NCBI GenBank assembly: GCA_004335835.1
Contig: RWJK01001312.1
Location: forward strand, 97,296-161,295
Length of the DNA: 64,000 nucleotides
Direction: 5' to 3'
Source of the DNA: Scenedesmus sp. ARA3
Lineage: Eukaryota; Chlorophyta; Chlorophyceae; Sphaeropleales; Scenedesmaceae
Positions 47,801 to 59,674 of this stretch are shown piece by piece. Position 1 is the stretch's first letter. The number at the start of each line of letters is the position of its first letter. The position numbers and the translations under genes were made by a program. The notes under the pieces are model-generated. The model saw only the letters and a program-made list of their open reading frames with translations, was not told the DNA's origin and made no database searches.

Positions 47801-48489
47801 CATAATCGCTTTGTGGGGTTAGCTGTCCTGCACTGTGCTATATCATCACTGCTGTAGCGCATTGCAGCTGCTGCTGGCCACGTGTTTGCGACTGGTGTGC
47901 TGCTGGTGGGACGCAGGGCAGCAGCTGCGCAATGTCAGCCAGCAGGGCAGAGCAGCTACTCTAGTGTGACATATGTGACAGCAGCAGCAGCAGCCGCAGC
48001 AGCAGCAGCAGAGCCTGCATGTGGTGCTGAGAGCCTCGCAGTGTGCAGCTGGGCACCTCGCACGTTGGCCTTGCGCAGCGCTGCAGCTGCCACCTTGCCC
48101 AAAGCTGCCAGCTTGCCAGGTAGCCCGCAGCCAGTGCAGTTGTGGCAGTGCTGAGCCAACACCCATCGCCCGATGGCTGATGCGACAGCACATGCTGCTC
48201 CTCGGTTTGATCATGTCCAGGTGCTGTTGCATTGCATCTGGCTGGCGGTATGCTGTGCATGTTGCTTTATATGCTGCTGTGCTGTGTTGTCGTGTGCCTG
48301 CCTGGAGCTGCAGGTGATATGATGATGATGGTGATGAAGGTGCTGTTGCATGGTGTCTGGCTGACGGTGTGCCTATTTCTTCTGCACATACTGCACATAC
48401 TGATGCTGTGTATGCTGCTGTGTTCTGCCTGCAGGGAGCCGCAGGAGGTCAGCCAGGAGTTTGAGCTGCTGCCCCCGCTGCTGCGGTGA
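44821..48489 (+). CDS. Tetratricopeptide-repeat protein, 7 exons, 321 aa
   Basis: Exons 44821-44936, 45324-45468, 45928-46044, 46480-46600, 46992-47200, 47497-47699 and 48435-48489 (TGA) total 966 nt with consistent phases. Residues ~5-110 form three TPRs of the STI1/Hop type: KDQGNELFKQGDYLKAAAVY, NRSAALLKLNKVAKALADAE, and KGYMRMALALESQQRLEEAV continuing into YRKAMQADNNN. Such repeats bind peptide tails, often of chaperones; the partner is unknown. A Ser/Gly-rich acidic linker follows. The C-terminal part (EVLAQFVQQMRSKAEELHA, LRKLWFIKFRENKPPV) is not recognised. The last exon is short. Its donor at 47700 is supported by a downstream donor echo. If that splice fails, a TGA in the GTGTGAG ends the protein 18 residues earlier, just after PPV. 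Confidence 0.8.
45559..45640 (+). repeat. Donor echo of TPR gene exon 2
   Basis: The exon end (MALALESQQRLEE in the exon, LALVLESQQRLEE here), its donor and ~35 nt of intron (GGACTCCTGTGGCTTT) are repeated 130 bp downstream. The echo donor GTGAGG looks stronger than the real GTGGGG. Confidence 0.9.
46138..46479 (+). repeat. Two acceptor echoes of TPR gene exon 4
   Basis: Heads equivalent to SRRSPAETAAL start at 46217 and 46344; the real exon starts at 46480. Spacing is 127 and 136 bp. The intron spacer (CATGCAACAACATCATGCC, TCACATGCACGGCTGCTGCTG) is copied three times. CTG runs before the acceptors lengthen towards the real exon. Confidence 0.9.
46655..46785 (+). repeat. Two donor echoes of TPR gene exon 4
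   Basis: CTGTTCTTCCTGCAAG|GTACGG at the real border recurs as CTGTTTTTCCTGCAAGTTACGG and CTGTTCTTCCTGTAAGTTACGG, with an ~88 bp spacer containing GCAGCAGCCTTGCATGTTGG. Confidence 0.85.
47720..47790 (+). repeat. Interstitial telomere-like (CCCTAAA) tract and donor echo of TPR exon 6
   Basis: CTAAACCCTAAACACCCAAAACCCTAAACCCC...CCCTAAA (47727-47766), a degenerate plant-type telomere repeat, lies between the real exon 6 donor and its echo (AAGCCTCCTGTGTGAGTGCA at 47766-47785). Confidence 0.85.
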
Positions 48490-48683
48490 TTGCGCTGCCA
48501 TCACAGCAGCCGTTGCAGGCCTGCCATATAACAGGGTGGCGGTGGCCTTGCAGTGGTTCCTGTTGGCACCTCCGCTTGGGGCACGCGGCAATCAGTCACA
48601 AGCTGCTACTGCAGCAGCAGCAGCAGCAGCAGCGCGAGGGGGCGGCGGTTTCTTGCCAGCTGCTTAGGGCGCGCGGCACTCAG

Positions 48684-48717
<34 letters not shown>

Positions 48718-50696
48718 GCGCAGTTACAGCAGCTGCATCAATCAAAGGGGTCTGCAGGTGCCTCAAGGTGCAGCTGCCGTTCGTGCAGATTAGCAGGTGC
48801 AGCGCTTTCAGCTGCTCCATGCAGTGTGCGACTCATCACTGTCAAATATTAGTAACCAGAAGTGACAAATGATTATACGCCACTGCAGTGGCGGTGGGTG
48901 TCCAATGCAGCAGCTGGTGGTGAGGTGCAGGCCCAGTGGCTGACACCATGTACAGTTGTGCTGTTCTCTTGCAGGCTTTATGTCGTGTATCCACGGTTAG
49001 TTCGTGGCCTTCAGCTTTCAGACGTTGTGTTTGGCTCGACCTTCTATGGCGGCTCAGAGCTGGCCATTTGCGCTGCCACACACCCATTGCATACACACTT
49101 CATGGTACGCCGAGATGTTTGCGCCACAGGGGAATCATCTTCTGCTTGCCAAATTCCTAGCACGCCGCTGCGCTGTTCTCTCGACTGCATCCTGCACAGC
49201 AACTGTGCAACATGCTTGCTGCCCAGGAACTGCGGCAGCAAGGAGTGTTCTTTGCACCTGGGTCACACCGTTGGCTAAGTGTTGAGCAGCGTTGTCAACT
49301 GTAACATCATGTTATCGGATGATCCGCTGAAAGTTCTGCGGTACTCGGCTGAGGGTTTGACATTTAAAAACCCCAGATGTGACGTGCCATGCCAGCAGTG
49401 GCTCCTGGGCTAGCCAGTAGCCCTATTTGCAGCACGCATCTGGTATCCGGGTGAGTATGTGACTGTGATACGTCTTTGGCCTGTCTTTGGCCTGTGAACC
49501 AAGAGCCTCAGGCCTCGAGTTGGTTGGTGATGTTCAAAACATGCGAGGTTACCCAGGTACCTCCGAGTGTGACCAGAAGCCATGCCAGGTAGCTGCACAC
49601 CAAACTGCTGCACTTTGCAGTGCAGCTTTGAAACATCTTCGAGCCATGCAGTGTGCCAACAGAGTTGCAGTCGAGCCAGTAATACCCTGGCTGGGTTCAT
49701 TCAGGTGCTGCAACTCAGTGGTCAACTGGCAGTGCTTATGCAGCACCGCAAAAATAGAGGCATCCTGCCTAGGCAGCCCGCTGGGCGGCATACTGGCAGC
49801 AGCAGCAGCAGCAGCATGACACGATGACACTGTCAGTGCGACTGCTAGTGCAGTAGTGTACAGCAATTCAAAGTTGCATGCTCCACACCCAACATCAGCT
49901 GGAAAGCGGAAGGCACTAAGCTGCCTAGTTTGAACAGCAATTGCAGTTGCGCACCGTGCGTTGACGGTCAACGGCATTGGCTGCTCTTTCAGCAGCCCCA
50001 CCTAACAGACCAGTTGTCAGTTTCAAACACGAGACATGGCTTGCGTGACACAAGCACAATCAAAGGAACAAATCATCATGGAATGCCTGGCATCAATGGG
50101 TTGGTTCTTCATATGCTACACGCTATCAAAGCTACGCAAATCTTGGATCAGTTCAGCCATACAGGAACGTAGAGGAAGCCTCGCCTGGATGCTTTGCTGC
50201 TCTGCATGATGCATAATGGCTGCTGCTGCCCCGCATTATCAAACCTGCAGCATAAATTATACTGCCAGAAAGGCAGAACCATCAGCATCCCAGCTTGACA
50301 CATTGTATGCCCAAAATGCAGACATGTATGTTATGTAACACATCCCAGGCTGGCACTATGGCAGCTTTGCATGCGATGGCATGCACATCTGGCATGCACC
50401 TTGGGTGCCTGGCCTAGCAGAACTGTGACACATATTTGACGCATACCAGCAACATCGGGACGAAGCAAGCACCCGCAGCTGCAGGCACTGCCACATCAGC
50501 AAAAAATAACATCAAAATAACACCAGCAACAATGGTTGACGGCGCTCCCGCAAGCTGCTGCTGCTGCTGTCAGCTGCTCTGGCAGCATCTTGCAAGCCCG
50601 AATCAGCTCTCAGCTTAGGACGCGCTTCAGCCCCAGGTGCTGTTTGTCTGGCAACAACACGAACTACAACTGAAATGACGGCAGCTGCGGGCTGCA
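48490..50696. other. Convergent intergenic region, no gene supported
   Basis: This lies between the TPR gene (+) and the GDSL gene (-). It contains CAG tracts at 48615-48636 and 48690-48715, and an AT-richer 3' part (50010-50540). No frame chains with plausible splice sites. A TGTAA at 49300-49304 might serve the TPR gene. Confidence 0.4.
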
Positions 50697-51100
50697 CTAC
50701 TCTGCCAGGTTGCGGTCGATGGCCCTGGCAACCGCCCTGCCCAGCACGTCATATCCAAACTCAGTAAGGTGCAGGCCATCATCCAGCCACCTGCTGCGCT
50801 CCGCATCGTCCATGTTGTAAAAGTCCATAGTGGTGGCCTGCAGGACGCGGCAGAAAGGTACACGATGATGAAGACATGGAATTGTTGTGATGTGTATCAA
50901 CAGCCGAAAGAGCAGCTTGGTAGGGCAGAGGGCTGACAGGTCACAGCTGAGGCAGGTTGCGGGGCAGCATCTGTGGCCGGTGCCATGCACAGGCCGGGGA
51001 GCCTTGTTCACTGCATACGGTATGCTGCTGCTGCTGCCGTCGCCGCGAGTATAAGTTGCAAACCTGCGCACCTGCAGGTTTAGCACGGCCACCTTGGGGC

Positions 51101-51154
<54 letters not shown>

Positions 51155-52358
51155 AGACAGTAATGGTTGTTATGTGTGCGCACCTGCAGGTTTAGCACGG
51201 CCACCTTGGGGCTGCTGCTGCTGCTGCTGCTGCTGCTGCAGACAGTAATGGTTGTTATGTGTGCGCACCTGCAGGTTGAGCACTGCCACCTTGGGGCTGC
51301 TGGCGCGCCTGCTGTTCTCGCCTGCTGCCATGCCGCGCACCATGTCGGCCAGCTTCTTGCGCTCACCCTCCTTGTAGTCATCCCTGCGGCAGCAGCAGCA
51401 GCAGCAGCAAATGTGAGGTGACTGGCAGGGTGGCTCTAGCGAGCGGGATGAGGATGATTGTGTGCATGGCTGCAGTGGCCAGCTGCACCAGTTACGCCTT
51501 TTCGTTGCTTGCACGCACCCGCCGGATCCACTGTCAGTGACACAACCCCACAGCATGCAGTGCACCTGCTCAGCATCTGTACGGCCGCTGCGGCCAACAT
51601 CACCCCACTCACTTTGACACGAAGCCAGGCGCGCCAAAAGGAGGAATTGCAATTACATTTGAGCCTGCATCCAGCGCCCAGCCGTAGATCTGCTGCAGGC
51701 CTCCCTTCACTTCCTCTGCTGATTTGCCCATGCGCAGCAGGTCATTGATGCCCAGCATGACGATGACATAATCATAAGGTGTACCGTGGCGCTTGGCACG
51801 CTGAATGGCTCGCTCCGCTACTGGGGGGATGGTGGTCTGCTTGTGGAAACCCACTGCAAAGATGCCGGCACCGCCCACGCCTGCAGATGTTACGTGGCAA
51901 GTTTTGAGGTATGAGGGGCCGCTAGTGGAACGGCCGGCAGGCAGTGTGTCGGCACAGATTGGTGTATGGGGGCTATTCAAGTGCTGATTGCTGGAGATAC
52001 TGCGTGCAGGTGCCTGAGAGCTGAGCATCATCATAACGTCTCATGCGCAATGCAAGCGTGCTATGACGTACTTTAGACCAATTCGGGCAGCTGCCAGGGG
52101 TGCAGCTTCCTCACCTTCGTTGTCTATGGTGATGCGAGCGTTCGGCCGCAGCTTGCGCAGCTGCTGCTCCAGCTGGATTGTGTACGGGTGGTTTGTGTTT
52201 TTGCTTGGGACTGAACCCTCAGTGATCGAGTCGCCAATCGCCAGGATGCGAATGTCGGTGTCCTGCCGCAGGAGCCTGGCAGCATCTACTGCCCAGCTGC
52301 TGCAGAGGAGCGCGAACAGCACGGCTGCCGTGTACGCTGCTGCTGTTTTGTTCGCCAT
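50697..52358 (-). CDS. SGNH/GDSL-type hydrolase, secreted, 4 exons, 255 aa
   Basis: Exons, high to low: 52115-52358, 51613-51880, 51269-51383 and 50697-50837 (TAG), 768 nt, phases consistent. The ATG at 52358 gives a signal peptide (KTAAAYTAAVLFALLCSSWAVDA). SGNH motifs: block I GDSITEG with the nucleophile Ser, at about residue 43; block II NEGVGGAG, split by intron 1; block III GIND; block V DGLHLTEFG with the catalytic Asp/His. The fold is that of GDSL esterases and acetylhydrolases, acting on esters in the secretory path or outside the cell; the substrate cannot be read from sequence. A paralogue's last exon is at 63620-63850. Confidence 0.88.
51072..51262 (-). repeat. Two donor echoes of GDSL exon 3 with expanded CTG tracts
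   Basis: On the minus strand the exon end SPKVAVLNLQ and donor GTGCGC recur with borders at 51184 and 51072 (real 51269), spacings 85 and 112 bp. Each echo is preceded by CAG repeats (CTG on the + strand): about 9 units at 51211-51239 and about 16 at 51105-51152. Confidence 0.9.
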
Positions 52359-52746
52359 GCTGCGGGTGTTTTGGCACGCAGGTGGGATGCTGGTCCCTGC
52401 ACACAGCACCACAGCCATTTGAATGTGCAACTTGGAAGCACCACCTTGATGTGGTTAGCGTCAACATGATTACTTGGGTGTGCTGCTGTGGTGCCTGCTT
52501 TCGAACTGCTGACATCAGTTCCAGTGAGTGGTGACATGCACCTGCGTTGCAATGTGCTGTGATGAGGCTGCCAAGCAGCTGCATGGCGACCCCTTCTGGC
52601 CGTATAACGTCCTGTTTTGTAACCAAAACTTGCTGATTCTGCTGTGCTCAGCACTGCTGCCAGTTCTGCATGCGTGCAACTCGCATTTGCTGCTGCTCAG
52701 CATGCCGCGCGATTTCACCTGTGACCTGTATGCCGAGGTGCAAGCT

Positions 52747-53567
52747 TCACTCACCTCTTACACAAATGCAGCAGAGGTAGAAATATACCAGTTGATTTTT
52801 ATTGGCGTAATGACAGGTTAAAGCTCCTTTGCTTCTTTTCACTGCTTTGATACTGTGCACGTCGGACGCGTTGGCGGTTCGTAAGCAATTGCAGGCTGGC
52901 AAATACTTGAGATGTGCTTCAAATGCTACAAGGAACGCTTTGTATACATAACCGATGGGCTGCAGTCCTGCCACCTCTACCGCGTACGCGTCCCACTCGG
53001 CGCCTGTCCGTAATGGCTGGTGTTTGGCAATCACGACTTCTGGCCCACCAAGTCTTCGAAATAGATAATTTGTAGCACCAAACTTTCTTATAAATTAGTG
53101 TTGGCCAGCTTGACCTCCATGACCGGTAGGCTGCAGGTAACATTAGGACATCATTACTGCGGGGGGATGTTCCTACGCCACGTGAGACGGTGCCTGCCAT
53201 GCGTCCAAGCTCACCATCTCCCAAATATTTGCATATTATTCAAGCTACTTAATATACCTGCGTTCAGACCTTCTGGAAACGGCATCAGCCTGCCAGGCTG
53301 GCTGACTCTGCCAGTTCTGGGCGCATCATGCTGCCGCACTGCGTCCTTGTGAGCCTGCATCACTGCTTTGTTATGCACGTGTGCCGTGCTCACCGTGAGC
53401 CGGGCACCAGGGCGTCTGAAATTGAGCGTTTGTTGTGTCTCAGTCTCCACATTCAGTATGACGCTTGCATTGTGGTTCTGCTTGTCGAGCAGCTGCAGCG
53501 GCTGCAGCCCAGTGGGCACACTAGCAGCAGGCATGGTGCCCGGCACCTTCATAGCAGATGCTTCCAT
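52747..53567 (-). CDS. Possible small gene of unknown function (model incomplete)
   Basis: On the minus strand an ATG at 53567 opens a non-repetitive frame (MEASAMKVPGTMPAASV, LLDKQNHNASVILNVETE, RRPGARLT) that ends at a good donor, GTGAGC, at 53394, 174 nt, phase 0. About 300 bp further, a frame reads KFGATNYLFRRLGGPEVV, AKHQPLRTGAEWDAYAVEVAG and GYVYKAFLVAFEAHL (about 53080-52900). It looks coding, but I cannot join it to the first exon in phase. No family recognised. It could be two or three exons of one small protein, or a decayed gene. Confidence 0.3.
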
Positions 53568-53949
53568 TGATTTCCCAAGATGAGATTCAGTTTCGGCACA
53601 AATTCAGCGCTTCACATACAGCAGACCTCTTATTCACCTCACCACAACGCGCCACATCAGCACTGCATGTCCTTGAGCAGGCCACTGCCAAATTGTGACA
53701 GCAGCAGGGCCGCTGTTGAGCTCTGCAGGTGGCTGGTCCAGCGTTGCACTGCTGCCTGCCATTTTTCCCGGCGGCATCTGACGTGAAATGTGCCGGAGCG
53801 TCACCCGTGATCACTCAAACGACATGACACGTTCCACAGTCCAGAGCCCGCCTGACACGCACTGCAGAGTCAGTGTGTCCGCCGATCGCTTGCACTAACA
53901 GGTTGAATCAGTTAATATGCATTCACGGACTCGTTGCGCTGTAGCCAAG
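53568..53949. promoter_or_regulatory. Upstream region of the first GILT-like gene
   Basis: These 382 bp lie between the possible minus-strand gene and the first GILT-like ATG. An in-frame upstream ATG at 53917 would add 11 residues before the signal peptide. No other feature seen. Confidence 0.35.
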
Positions 53950-56641
53950 ATGAAGCAACCAGCAGGTGCTGTACTTCTGCTGCTGTGCCTCAGCTTCGCC
54001 TGCTGCAGCTCAGCAGCTTTCAAAGATGACAACATCGTGCGCGTGGAGGTGGACATCTTTGTCATGAGCAAGTGCCCGTGAGTGGCAGCAGCATCACCTT
54101 GGCTGATGCTCAACTGAGCACTTGCAAGGATACCAGGGCATCAGGATTTTCTGCAACAGCCATACCGCACTGCTCCCTTACACACCCCGTTATGTATGCA
54201 ACTTTGTCAGCGGTTGATCACACCTGCATCCTGGGTCGCAGATGGCTGTTGCAGCGTCCAGCAGCGGCGCAGCGGTCCTAGGCAGACCTGGCCTGTTGCG
54301 CTCGCACCATTGCTGCATGTATTGCTGCTCCGCAGCGTGGCATTGCAGCCAGCCTATTACAAAGATCCATCAATATCTATATCTAATCACAGCAGCCGTG
54401 AGTGAGCAGGGTGTTGCGGCATGTGTGCGGCTGTGCTGTCTGCAGGGATGCGCTGTTCGCTGAGTCAGCGCTGGCGCCTGTCCTGCAAGAACTCAAGGAC
54501 TCTCTGTCCATCAACATGCACTTCATCGGCCAGAAACAGGTGGGGTTGCTCCCAGTTTCCGGTGTTCCTGCAAGATGCGGTTGTTCATTGAGCTGATGGC
54601 GGAGTTCCCTGTGGAGGCGCCATCTGAAGAGATGGTGGTTGCCCACCACGCTCATTGCCGCAACGTTTGTTTATGTGTGTTGTCCTAGGTTATGCTCTAT
54701 GTGGGTGTGCATAGTGTCAGCACGTCCTGCATGCCGCAAGCCGAGCAGATTACTGGCAGCGCCAACAGCATTCTGCAAAAAGTGCTTGGAGGGTTGGGTT
54801 TGTGGGTGTCCATTCACTTTGTTGTGATGTCCCATGTGCATGCTGCAGGACGATGGCACCTATTCCTGCAAGCATGGGCCCACAGAGTGTGCAGGCAACC
54901 TCCAGCAGCTGTGCGTGCAGCTGCACAGCAAATCGTACCAGCGCTACGACTGGCTCTACAAGTTTGTGCTGTGCGGAAACAAGCAAGGCTTGGATGCCAT
55001 TGGCACTTTCACCACAGCAGCATCATGCCTCAAGGTGGGTGCACAGCTGCGTGCGGGCGCTGCTGCAAGCATCCATAAACTTTACAGACGCACGGAGTGT
55101 GCGTTTGCAAGCAGTTGTGCGAGTGACTGTCAGTTTTGGTTGCGCAGCGCAGGCAGATGCTTGTTGCTGTAAAAGCAGAGGCTTGACGCGGTACTCTTGA
55201 AAATATGACAGCATGCGCGTGTACTCGTGAGCTAGCAGAAATCCTCATACCTACAGCTGCACAAGTATGCTTGAGTTGCCTGCAACAAGGCAGCCACCTC
55301 TTGCCACTCACATGATCTAGCAGAAGTGTAAACACATCAGCCAAACATGCATGCTGAAGACGCCTGCAACAAGGCAGCCACCTCTTGCCACTCACATGAA
55401 TTAGCAGAAGTGTAAACACATGCAGCTAAACATGCATGCTGAAGATGCCTGCAACAAGGCAGCCACCTCTTGCTACTCACATATTCTGCTTTGCAGGAAA
55501 TTGGAGTGCCACTTGCTGCTGGCACAAAGATGATGGGCTGCATGTATGGCCCCGGCCATGACGAGTTGCTGCAGCAGGACATGCACAACACAGCAGCACT
55601 GGGAGTGGCAACCAGTGCCACCATTCAGGTGAGCGGCAGTATTGCAACAACGCAGAGCTGCACGCTTGTTGAGTTGTTGTGTGTTGCAGCAGCACCATGG
55701 CGCAGAGCTGCATATTGTGTTATGTTGAGTCGGCGCCAGAGTGGTTGCAAGGCGCAGCACACACATCAAGTGTGCTGGTTCGGCGCGTTTCAACTGGCTG
55801 GGTTGCACAAATAAACACAGACTACAGTGCATGCTTGCCTGCGCAGCAGTTGTGCAATTAGTACTGGAGCCTCGCACCTCAACAATTCTGCAAGCCATCA
55901 CAGCTTCCTGGTTGCCGCTCAAAGCATCTGCATGCGATGCGTGAGAGGGTTGACCATTCGAATTGTGGGTGAACAGGGAACCACAAACATCAAGCCTGTG
56001 CAACGGCAGCTGTGCACCAAATGCACAACTCACCACAAAAATCACAACACAAGCATGTACTATGTGTCCTGCAGGTGGATGGCAACACAATCTGCGTGCG
56101 GGATGGTGGCGAGTGGAAGGAGTGAGTGCGCTGCTCCAGCTGGGAACAGCTGGTCCTGGTGTAACATCGTCACATAACAGCCTTTCAGCGCCAGAGCCAG
56201 CTTCAGCCCTGCTTACATGTTGTAAATTGAAAACTCTCCCTTTACAACAGCATGTATGCTGCAGTGCCAGCAGCCATCCTGCATAGCAGCTCAACTCCGT
56301 GTGCATGCATACACCGGCAGATCTAGTACAGCCTGCAGTTGCCGCTGCTTGCCAGAGCATAACCGTCAGCTGGTCAAAATGACTGCATGTGTGCTGTGCT
56401 GTCCAAACACTCATCATGCTATCATTCATCAAACTGTCCAAACCTCTCAAACTAAAAGCAGCCAGCCAGCCCGGGTAACAACCTGTCTGTTTGTGTCTGT
56501 TATGTGCCCTGCAGCTGCCCCGCTGGCTACGAGCCTGAGAACTTCAAGGAGATCTTCTGTGCCACCATTGCATCCAAGAACAGGGGCCGCCTGCCAAAAG
56601 CCTGCAGGCCAGCTGTCCCAACGCCGCTGGCTGAAGTTTGA
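53950..56641 (+). CDS. GILT-like secreted thioredoxin-fold protein 1, 6 exons, 237 aa
   Basis: Exons 53950-54077, 54446-54539, 54849-55034, 55497-55628, 56075-56121 and 56515-56641 (TGA), 714 nt, phases consistent. A signal peptide (KQPAGAVLLLLCLSFACCSSAA) leads to the strand VDIFVMSKCPDA at about residues 32-45. The GILT active site CXXC is here CPDA, so the second Cys is missing. The GILT signature is intact: CKHGPTECAGNLQQLC. Family members reduce disulfides in lysosomes or vacuoles or are secreted. With one active-site Cys this protein may bind or isomerise rather than reduce; that is inference. All six exon borders match the paralogue at 57343-59674 in position and phase. Confidence 0.85.
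55278..55496 (+). repeat. Purely intronic triplicate upstream of GILT1 exon 4
   Basis: GCCTGCAACAAGGCAGCCAC followed by CTCTTGCCACTCACATGA... occurs three times (about 55279, 55368 and 55447; spacing ~89 and ~79 bp). The equivalent intron of the second GILT gene has a single copy (CCGCAACAAGGCAACCACC at about 58577), so the expansion postdates the gene duplication. Confidence 0.85.
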
Positions 56642-56643
56642 AA

Positions 56644-56648
56644 TGTAA
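56644..56648 (+). promoter_or_regulatory. Candidate TGTAA poly(A) signal
   Basis: TGTAA lies 3 nt past the stop of the first GILT-like gene, so close that it may be fortuitous. Confidence 0.25.
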
Positions 56649-57342
56649 CAATGTGACAACGTGGCCGTGGCAAGCCAGCAGCACTCGGATGTCTGCTTTG
56701 CTGCCACAAGCCGTTGGTTGCAGAGTTGGGAACAGGCCACCACAGTAGTGACGCTAGGCAGACCACCAGAGAGGGAGCAGCTACCCCAGCTGTCATGCCC
56801 AACAACGGTTCACTAGCGAGGAAGGGACCGTCCCTGCTGAGTGATATAGCAGGTGATCCACTGCACTCTCAAGTGCATCACCTGCTGTGGCCCAGATGGC
56901 GTTGTTGTTACGGCTTGATTGGTAACACGAGACGGATAACTTGCTGTGTTTATTTCTCAGCGGCGACCCTTATTGCGCAGGACACATGCTCCTGTCACAG
57001 CTGCACAGTACTGCTGTAGTGCGGGTGGGCTGCAACTTGCAGTACAGGTGGGCTGCACCTTCAGCCAGACATGCCAGACAGCAGCAGAGGCACTGCTGGC
57101 TGTGCAAGTGGCTGGGAATTGTCGCTCATCGTTGAGTGCTGCATTTCAGTTTGTTTAACAAACTTTGCTGCAGAGCAGAGCGCCGCCCTTCACCACTCAC
57201 CCAAACATGTCGAGTAGGTGACATGTGACAAGTGCCACAGTCGGCAAGTACTGAAGATCAAACTCCGACACGCACTGAACGCATCAACAACATGTCGGTC
57301 GATGTTTCTGGACTGACACGAGACGCTTCCGCTGTTGCCAAG
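56649..57342. promoter_or_regulatory. Intergenic region between the two GILT-like genes
   Basis: These 694 bp must hold the 3' end of the first gene and the promoter of the second. The 5' flank of the second start (GCTGTTGCCAAGATGAGC) resembles the first (GCTGTAGCCAAGATGAAG), so the duplication extended past the start codon. No further coding seen. Confidence 0.4.
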
Positions 57343-59674
57343 ATGAGCAAACCCGCAGCTGTGGTTATCCTGCTCTGTCTTGGCTTCGGCTGCTGCAGCG
57401 TAGCAGGCAACAACTTTACGAGAGTCAATGTGGACTTCTTTGTCATGAGCAAGTGTCCGTGAGTCGCAACAGCACTTTTCCCCGATGCCCAACCTGGTGC
57501 TTGCGAGAGTACGATTTTTGCATTTCTGCTACGCCGTTGGCTGCTCGCACAACTGGTCCACAACTAACTTTCGTATACATTTAGACGATTATGGATGCTG
57601 TATGTTCTGGTAGCTGATGGTGACCAACAGCAACAACATGGCAGCAGTTGTCCAAGGGTCACTTGGCCTTTTGGGCTGGCAGCATACGCTGCATGCATGG
57701 CCGGCACACCCGGCTACTCCGATAATAGAGATCAATAAACATCAGCTTCAGTAAAGCTGACGAGCAGGATGTGCCTCTGTGCTGCGTGCAGGGATGCTGT
57801 GTATGTGGAGAACTTGCTGGACCCTGTCCTGCAAGAGCTGAAAGGCATCTTGGCTTTGAACATGCGCATGGTCCCTGGAGAGAAGAAGGTAGGACTGAGT
57901 TGTTGAAGCTTCTGCCTGAGTTGTTCTATGTGGGAAGCTTGTCCTGTGCATATCGCATAAGTAACTTTTGGTGATGTCATGACTGTCACTGCTGTTAGCG
58001 CGAGGATGCTGCAAGCAGCAAGCAGTATGCCAGCAAACAGCAGCAGCATACTGGAATACACTAAGAATAGGATATACACGTTTGAAAAGTACCCGAGCTT
58101 GTCATACCATATTGAACACAAACTCCCCAAGCTTGCAAAACCCGTGAACCCCTTGACTCAAAGGTCTCATGTATGCTGCAGACTGACGGCAGTTATGCCT
58201 GCAAGCATGGAACCACAGAGTGTGCCGGCAACATCCAGGATCTGTGTGTGCAGCAGTACACCAGGGTGCCGCAGCGCTACAACTGGCTGTACAAGTTTGT
58301 GATGTGCTGCAACAGCAAGGACATGTATTGCATTGGAGACCTTGAGACAGCCACAACATGCCTCAAGGTGAGGCCTCAGTGGTGTGCAGTGCCGCTGATA
58401 GCAGACTGACCTACCAAGAATAAACGTATTTTCTTTGCATTCATCGGCGGATGCATGCAGGAACAACCGTTACTTGTTGATGTGCAGCAACAGCAGAAGC
58501 TCAGTGTACATGTCAAAGGGACAACAACCGCAGGCGGCGGAGTGACCGCAGCTGCACACGCACACCCAAAGGTGTCCGCAACAAGGCAACCACCTTATTT
58601 CACTCACTTTTCTGCTGCGCAGGAAGCAAAGATACCAGACGTTGCTGCTACCAAGATCATGTCCTGCATCGCTGACCCTGGGAAGGACGAGATGCTGCAG
58701 AGAGACTTGCGCAACACAGCAGCACTTGGAGTGCAGAAGAGCTGCACCATCAAGGTGGGCCGAAGCATTGCAGCAGCGCCAGCAGAGGTTGGCTGAGGGA
58801 GGTGTACTTCTGCCAGAACAAACTCCTTTAAAAGTTTTAGGCTGCAGCGGCGCCTGTGCTTTTGTCCGCCATCTGCTGTGGTTTGGTACGCAGCTGACCG
58901 TGAAGCACATCTGATTTTTAACGCGATCACGGGGTGACATACGTCTCAACTGCACAGCGCAGCAGCTGTGCGACAGATGCGTGACAACGTTTGGCATGAT
59001 AAGATATGTGTGTATGTCGTGTGCTGCTGCAGGTTGAGGGCAAATACATCTGCCTGAGGGACGGCGGCCAGTGGAAAGAGTGAGCATGCTGCTGCTGCCA
59101 GCTGGGCACATCCTGTACTGCTGCTATGCAACACGTGGTGCCGATGCAGCAGCACGTTAAATATGTGCTAGCAGTGCTGGCAGCTGCACCAGCTCTGCGC
59201 AGCAATCATGTATTTGAGCAGTTTGACAGTGCAGTGCCATTGGAGCCTTCAGGAGCTGCTGCTGTGCTTTTTATTGGCGTCAGGGGGTTGCAATGCAGGC
59301 ATGCATGCGTGCTGCGTGGCAGACATGGCGAGTTGAAAGTGATGATATGCTAACAGCTGTTGTGATGTCAGCAAGCCATGCGGAGACGCTGCAAGCGTTA
59401 ACGCATAAAGACGCTGCCACAAGAGCCAGTGACCATACCCAGCCTGCTCAAGTAGCATTACACATAACAAACTTGGTATCACACACAAGCAACTCTTGAA
59501 TGGAGGGACTAACACTGTGTCACTTGTTGTTTTTGTGTGTGGTGCAGCTGCCCCGGCGGCACCAACCCTGAGGACTTCAAAGCGATCTTCTGCGCAGCAT
59601 TCGCAGCGAAGAACAACGGGCGCATGCCCAGAGTCTGCCAGGTGCCACGCAAGACACCGCTGACTGCGCCCTGA
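57343..59674 (+). CDS. GILT-like secreted thioredoxin-fold protein 2, 6 exons, 234 aa
   Basis: Exons 57343-57458, 57792-57888, 58182-58367, 58623-58754, 59033-59079 and 59548-59674 (TGA), 705 nt, phases consistent. Exons 3-6 have the same lengths as in the first copy (186, 132, 47, 127). Signal peptide SKPAAVVILLCLGFGCCSVA; strand VDFFVMSKCPDA; GILT signature CKHGTTECAGNIQDLC. It again has CPDA instead of CXXC, so the loss predates the duplication. C-terminal motifs CLRDGGQWK and CPGGTNPEDFKAIFCA match the first copy. The copies differ at many residues, so the duplication is not recent. Confidence 0.87.
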
